DNA from: Sulfuricaulis sp.
Lineage (GTDB): Bacteria > Pseudomonadota > Gammaproteobacteria > Acidiferrobacterales > Sulfurifustaceae
Direction: 5' to 3'
DNA length: 44,932 bases
Assembly (NCBI GenBank): GCA_030650525.1
Contig: JAUSDQ010000345.1
Span: forward strand, 1 to 44,932
Under the pieces are notes generated by a model. That model saw nothing but the letters and a program-made list of their open reading frames with translations. It did no database searches and had not been told where the DNA came from. The position numbers were made by a program, and so were the translations under genes. Below are positions 41,685 through 44,932 of the stretch, one piece after another. Positions within the stretch are counted from its first letter, which is position 1, and each line of letters begins with the position of its first letter.

Positions 41685-43100
41685 GTGACGCCGGCGAAAT
41701 TACCCAAACCCCTCGATTCCGTGAAATCCGGCGCCGAGATGTATGGTTTGATCCAGGAGCTTTATCCGCTATGCCGCAGTATTACCGGTGACGGCTTGCG
41801 TGCGACGTTGCGGCGTATCGGCGCGTGTATCCCGCTCACCTTGCACGAAGTACCGACCGGCACGCGCGTTTTCGACTGGGCGGTGCCCAAGGAATGGAAC
41901 ATACGCGACGCCTGGATCAAGAACGACCGGGGCGAGAAAGTCGTCGACTTCCGGCGTTCCAACTTGCACGTGCTGAACTACAGCGTGCCGGTACGCGCAA
42001 CGATGACTCTCGCCGAACTCAGGCCGCGGTTGTTCACATTGCCCGCACAGCCGGACTGGATTCCGTACCGGACTTCATACTACGAAGAGACCTGGGGTTT
42101 CTGCCTGAGCCAGCGGCAGCTGGATGCCCTGCCGGATGGAAATTACGAGGTCGTGATCGATTCCACGCTCGCCGATGGCCATCTTACCTACGGTGAATGC
42201 CTGTTGCGCGGTACCACCCGGGACGAGGTGCTGATATTTACCCACGTGTGCCATCCATCGCTGTGTAATGACAATCTATCCGGCGTGGCGTTGGCCGTGG
42301 CGCTCGTGCAATCGCTCGCCCTGCGGCCGCGGCGGTATTCCTACCGGTTCGTGTTTGCGCCCGCGACCATCGGCTCGATCACCTGGTTAAGCCGCAACGA
42401 GAATCGCTTGGCGCACATCAAGCACGGTCTCGTGCTCGCCTGCCTGGGTGACCCGGGCAAGCTCACGTATAAGAAGAGCCGGCATGACGATGCCGAGATT
42501 GACCGCGCGGCACAGCACGTGCTGCGTCACGCCGGCGAGCACGCGATCCTCGAATTCTCGCCGTGGGGCTATGACGAGCGCCAGTTCGGCTCACCGGGGA
42601 TCAACCTGCCGATGGGCCGTCTCACGCGTAGCCCGAACGGCGGCTTCCCCGAGTATCACACCTCGGCGGACAATCTGGATCTGGTCAGGCCCGAGGCGCT
42701 GGCAGACTCGCTGGCGCGCTGTTTGCAAATCTTCGACATCCTCGAGGGTAACGTCTGTTATCGCAACACTTCGCCGAAGGGCGAGCCTCAGCTCGGCCGC
42801 CGTGGGCTCTATCGCAAGATGGGCGGATTTCAGGACATCCCCGAACGCCAGTGGGCGATACTATGGCTGCTCAATCTCGCCACGGGAGAACATAAGCTGC
42901 TCGATATTGCCGAGCGCGCGGGCCTGGAGTTTTCGCTGGTGCGCGCGGCCGCGGACGATCTCTTGCGCTGTGGTCTGCTTGCGCTGCGGCCCGAACCGCC
43001 GCTCCGCGGCCGGCGATCGAAACCGGCGGAATCTGCTAAAGTAGGCACAAAGGGGCGCGCACGGGCGCCGCAGCATCGAAGAAAAACCCGCACCCGGTAA
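41685..43100 (+). CDS. COG4310-type protein (aminopeptidase-like domain with winged helix)
   Basis: Protein of about 471 residues. It starts at GTG 41685; a shorter start at the ATG of MYGLIQELYPLCRSITGDG is possible. The SITGDGLRATL segment, the metallopeptidase-like motif FTHVCHPSLCNDNLSGVALA and EYHTSADNLDLV give the M28-like di-metal ligands (His, Asp, His). The C-terminal ~100 residues resemble a winged helix (LLDIAERAGLEFSLVRAAAD), then a basic tail. Such proteins (DUF4910/DUF2172 type) occur in polysaccharide loci; activity is unknown, perhaps hydrolysis or amide chemistry on an acylated amino sugar. Confidence 0.82.
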   Translation: MTPAKLPKPLDSVKSGAEMYGLIQELYPLCRSITGDGLRATLRRIGACIPLTLHEVPTGTRVFDWAVPKEWNIRDAWIKNDRGEKVVDFRRSNLHVLNYSVPVRATMTLAELRPRLFTLPAQPDWIPYRTSYYEETWGFCLSQRQLDALPDGNYEVVIDSTLADGHLTYGECLLRGTTRDEVLIFTHVCHPSLCNDNLSGVALAVALVQSLALRPRRYSYRFVFAPATIGSITWLSRNENRLAHIKHGLVLACLGDPGKLTYKKSRHDDAEIDRAAQHVLRHAGEHAILEFSPWGYDERQFGSPGINLPMGRLTRSPNGGFPEYHTSADNLDLVRPEALADSLARCLQIFDILEGNVCYRNTSPKGEPQLGRRGLYRKMGGFQDIPERQWAILWLLNLATGEHKLLDIAERAGLEFSLVRAAADDLLRCGLLALRPEPPLRGRRSKPAESAKVGTKGRARAPQHRRKTRTR

Positions 43101-43126
43101 CCATTACGACAAGAACGCGAGGCTAT

Positions 43127-43915
43127 ATGAAGGTTGTGCTGTTTTGTGGCGGACAGGGGATGCGGTTGCGGGAGTTTTCCGACGCCATCCCCAAGCCCAT
43201 GGTCAATATCGGCTACCGGCCGATCCTGTGGCACGTGATGAAGTACTACGCGTATTACGGACACAAGGATTTTATTCTCTGTCTCGGCCACCGTGGCGAT
43301 GTCATCAAGAATTACTTTCTCAACTATGACGAATGCCTGTCGAACGATTTCGTCCTCACCAACGGCGCCAAGCAAGTGCAACTCCTGCAAAGCGATATCC
43401 ACGACTGGAAGATTTCGTTCGTGGATACCGGGTTACATTCGAATATCGGGCAGCGGTTGATGGCGGTGCGCAGCCACCTGGAGGGTGAAGAGATGTTCCT
43501 CGCCAATTACAGCGACGGCCTGACAGCCATGCCACTCACCCCCTACCTGGACCAATTCCACAATCAACGAAAGATCGCCTCGTTTCTGTGCGTGAAACCG
43601 GCGCAGTCATTTCACGCGGTTACCGTCGGCCAGGACGGCCTGGTGTCTGAAATTCAGGCGGTGCGCGACATGGATCTGTGGGTGAACGGCGGCTATTTCG
43701 CGTTCCGCAAGGAAATCTTCGACTACATGCATCCGGGCGAGGAGCTGGTGGTCGAGCCGTTCCAGCGACTGGTCGCGAAGCAGCAACTCCTGGCCTATCG
43801 CTACGATGGTTTTTTTGGCTGCATGGACACCTTCAAGGAAAAGCAGCAGCTCGACGACATGTACGCACGCGGCGACACGCCGTGGGAAGTGTGGAAGTCG
43901 GCGACCAAGGCCTGA
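43127..43915 (+). CDS. rfbF: Glucose-1-phosphate cytidylyltransferase-like nucleotidyltransferase
   Basis: Nucleotidyltransferase of 262 residues, close in length and pattern to RfbF. It has the pyrophosphorylase loop FCGGQGMRLREFS, the conserved IPKPMVNIGYRPILWHVMKY, FILCLGHRGDVIKNYF, NYSDGLT with the metal Asp, and VNGGYFAFRKEIFDY. It would couple CTP to a sugar-1-phosphate, giving CDP-glucose or a related CDP-sugar, the entry point for branched and dideoxy sugars. The neighbours (epimerase, C-methyltransferase) fit such a pathway, but a classical CDP-glucose 4,6-dehydratase (RfbG) was not recognised. Confidence 0.85.
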   Translation: MKVVLFCGGQGMRLREFSDAIPKPMVNIGYRPILWHVMKYYAYYGHKDFILCLGHRGDVIKNYFLNYDECLSNDFVLTNGAKQVQLLQSDIHDWKISFVDTGLHSNIGQRLMAVRSHLEGEEMFLANYSDGLTAMPLTPYLDQFHNQRKIASFLCVKPAQSFHAVTVGQDGLVSEIQAVRDMDLWVNGGYFAFRKEIFDYMHPGEELVVEPFQRLVAKQQLLAYRYDGFFGCMDTFKEKQQLDDMYARGDTPWEVWKSATKA

Positions 43916-43931
43916 CCCGGACACGGCCACC

Positions 43932-44585
43932 ATGTTCCGATTCACGCTGAATCAAGGCAAGCAGCCGCTGCGCACTGTTTTGTGCCTGGGCGCGCATTGC
44001 GACGATATCGAGATCGGCTGCGGTGGAACCGTGCTCAAGCTGATTCAGCAGTGTCCGGACTTGCAGTTTCACTGGGTGATCTTTAGCTCCGATCCGCAAC
44101 GCGCCCGGGAAGCGCAGGAGAGCGCGGCGCTTTTCCTGGCGGGCGCGGGTTCACACCAGGTTATCGTCAAGGACTTCAAGAACAGTTTTTTCCCGTATGT
44201 CGGCGAGCAGATCAAGAATTATTTCGAGGAATTGCGGCGTACGGTACAGCCTGACCTGATCCTCACCCACTATCGCCACGATCTGCATCAGGACCATCGG
44301 GTCATCGCGGAGCTCACGTGGAACAGCTTTCGCGATCACCTTATTCTGGAATACGAAATTCCCAAATACGACGGTGATCTGGGAACGCCGAACTGTTACG
44401 TCGAGTTGGACGAGGTCACTTGTAGCCGCAAGGTCGAGGTCATCATGCGTAGCTTCGCGAGCCAACGCGATAAACAGTGGTTCACCGAGGACACTTTTTT
44501 AGCGATCTTGCGTTTACGGGGCATCGAAGCGAATTCGGCTGGGCGTTACGCCGAGGCGTTTTACTGTCGCAAGCTGGTGATCTGA
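43932..44585 (+). CDS. PIG-L family N-deacetylase
   Basis: LmbE/PIG-L-like deacetylase of 217 residues. The zinc-binding motif is LGAHCDDIEIGCGGT (usual A-H-x-D-D) and the third ligand lies in THYRHDLHQDHRVIAE. It removes an acetyl group from an N-acetylated amino sugar or a related nucleotide sugar. ATG 43932 lies 16 bases after the cytidylyltransferase stop. With the three CE4 genes it suggests that free amino groups are created for further modification. Confidence 0.87.
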   Translation: MFRFTLNQGKQPLRTVLCLGAHCDDIEIGCGGTVLKLIQQCPDLQFHWVIFSSDPQRAREAQESAALFLAGAGSHQVIVKDFKNSFFPYVGEQIKNYFEELRRTVQPDLILTHYRHDLHQDHRVIAELTWNSFRDHLILEYEIPKYDGDLGTPNCYVELDEVTCSRKVEVIMRSFASQRDKQWFTEDTFLAILRLRGIEANSAGRYAEAFYCRKLVI

Positions 44586-44614
44586 GTGGCGCGCGTTTAG
44601 CGCGCATCGTTACG
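44586..44614 (+). repeat. GCGCGC hairpin after the last plus-strand gene
   Basis: GCGCGC (44589-44594) pairs with GCGCGC (44600-44605) around GTTTA, immediately after the stop at 44585. There is no U-tract, so it is only a weak candidate for a transcription end. Confidence 0.3.
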
Positions 44615-44845
44615 TCATTGGTGGACGAAGAGCCCGCCGCGGTGTTCGCCGGTCACGACGTCCGGCCAACCGTCGCCGTTGACGTCGGTCAACAGCATTG
44701 CATCGACAACCAAACCGAGGTCGGTGCGGACCCAAGTGCCAATGATCGAACGAGGATGCAAACCATTGACGAGGCCGAAAAACACTTCCGTTACCCCACG
44801 CGCCGAACCCTCCGAGGGAGACGCGGGGGAAAAACAGGGTGAATC
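44615..44845 (-). pseudogene. Remnant of an FG-GAP/VCBS-repeat protein
   Basis: One frame on the minus strand stays open from 44845 to a TGA at 44615-44617 and encodes LLTDVNGDGWPDVVTGEHRG, with the calcium-binding loop DVNGDGWPD (44660-44686) typical of FG-GAP/VCBS beta-propeller repeats. Only one repeat remains, no good start codon is present and stops interrupt the sequence upstream, so it looks like a decayed fragment. Its last ~90 bases to the window edge are C-rich on the plus strand and hold nothing recognised. Confidence 0.45.
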
Positions 44846-44932
44846 TCAATAAACTCTTAACACAAGCCTGTACCCCTCCCCCTCACGGCCCCCACCACAA
44901 CCCCGGCCGCTACGACCCCACCCACGCCGGAT

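Overview
The window is about 45 kb of proteobacterial DNA, moderately GC-rich by eye, almost all of it given to making, modifying and handling a surface polysaccharide. The central part is recognisably the exopolysaccharide locus that normally accompanies exosortase A (XrtA/EpsH-type PEP-CTERM systems), known from environmental beta- and gammaproteobacteria such as sulfur, ammonia and methyl oxidisers. The genus cannot be read from the sequence. No rRNA, tRNA, CRISPR array, transposase or phage gene was seen.

Layout. (1) 1-8 kb: the tail of an upstream gene with a clear terminator, then two secreted lipoproteins with Thr/Pro-rich linkers. The second carries a beta-helix domain. An antiparallel two-gene module follows (PLP-dependent decarboxylase and acyl-CoA ligase), then a second, paralogous, secreted beta-helix protein. 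(2) 8.0-20.6 kb: a long plus-strand run of wecB, DUF3473-type deacetylase, FemAB-like protein, two XrtA-type glycosyltransferases, XrtA amidotransferase 1, two more glycosyltransferases, an O-antigen-ligase-like membrane protein and a polysaccharide deacetylase. Two 122-bp inverted-repeat elements of one family, in opposite orientation, bracket the second XrtA glycosyltransferase and the amidotransferase. (3) 20.6-24.4 kb, minus strand: a second asparagine-synthase-like protein with a degenerate glutaminase domain, an uncharacterised partner and a periplasmic TPR protein. (4) 24.8-28.4 kb: a lipoprotein with a probable alpha/alpha-barrel domain, a secreted Kelch-like propeller and a GNAT-like protein. 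(5) 28.8-34.2 kb: acyl carrier protein, the two XrtA-associated alpha/beta hydrolases, a glycosyltransferase, a sulfotransferase and a third CE4 deacetylase. (6) 34.6-44.6 kb: sugar-modification genes, namely a C-methyltransferase-like enzyme, a second methyltransferase, a Wzx-like flippase, an unknown protein with duplicated Cys clusters, a GT2 transferase, an epimerase, a COG4310-type protein, a glucose-1-phosphate cytidylyltransferase and a PIG-L deacetylase. A small FG-GAP/VCBS remnant lies at the right edge.

Together the genes would make UDP-ManNAc and probably CDP-linked sugars, assemble a repeat unit with at least six glycosyltransferases, flip and ligate or polymerise it, and decorate it (deacetylation, amidation, sulfation, methylation, and an acyl or amine group from the ligase, decarboxylase, ACP and hydrolase set). 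Secreted lipoproteins would act on or bind the product. The most notable negative is that neither an exosortase A gene nor a PEP-CTERM substrate was found, although most accessory families of that system are present.
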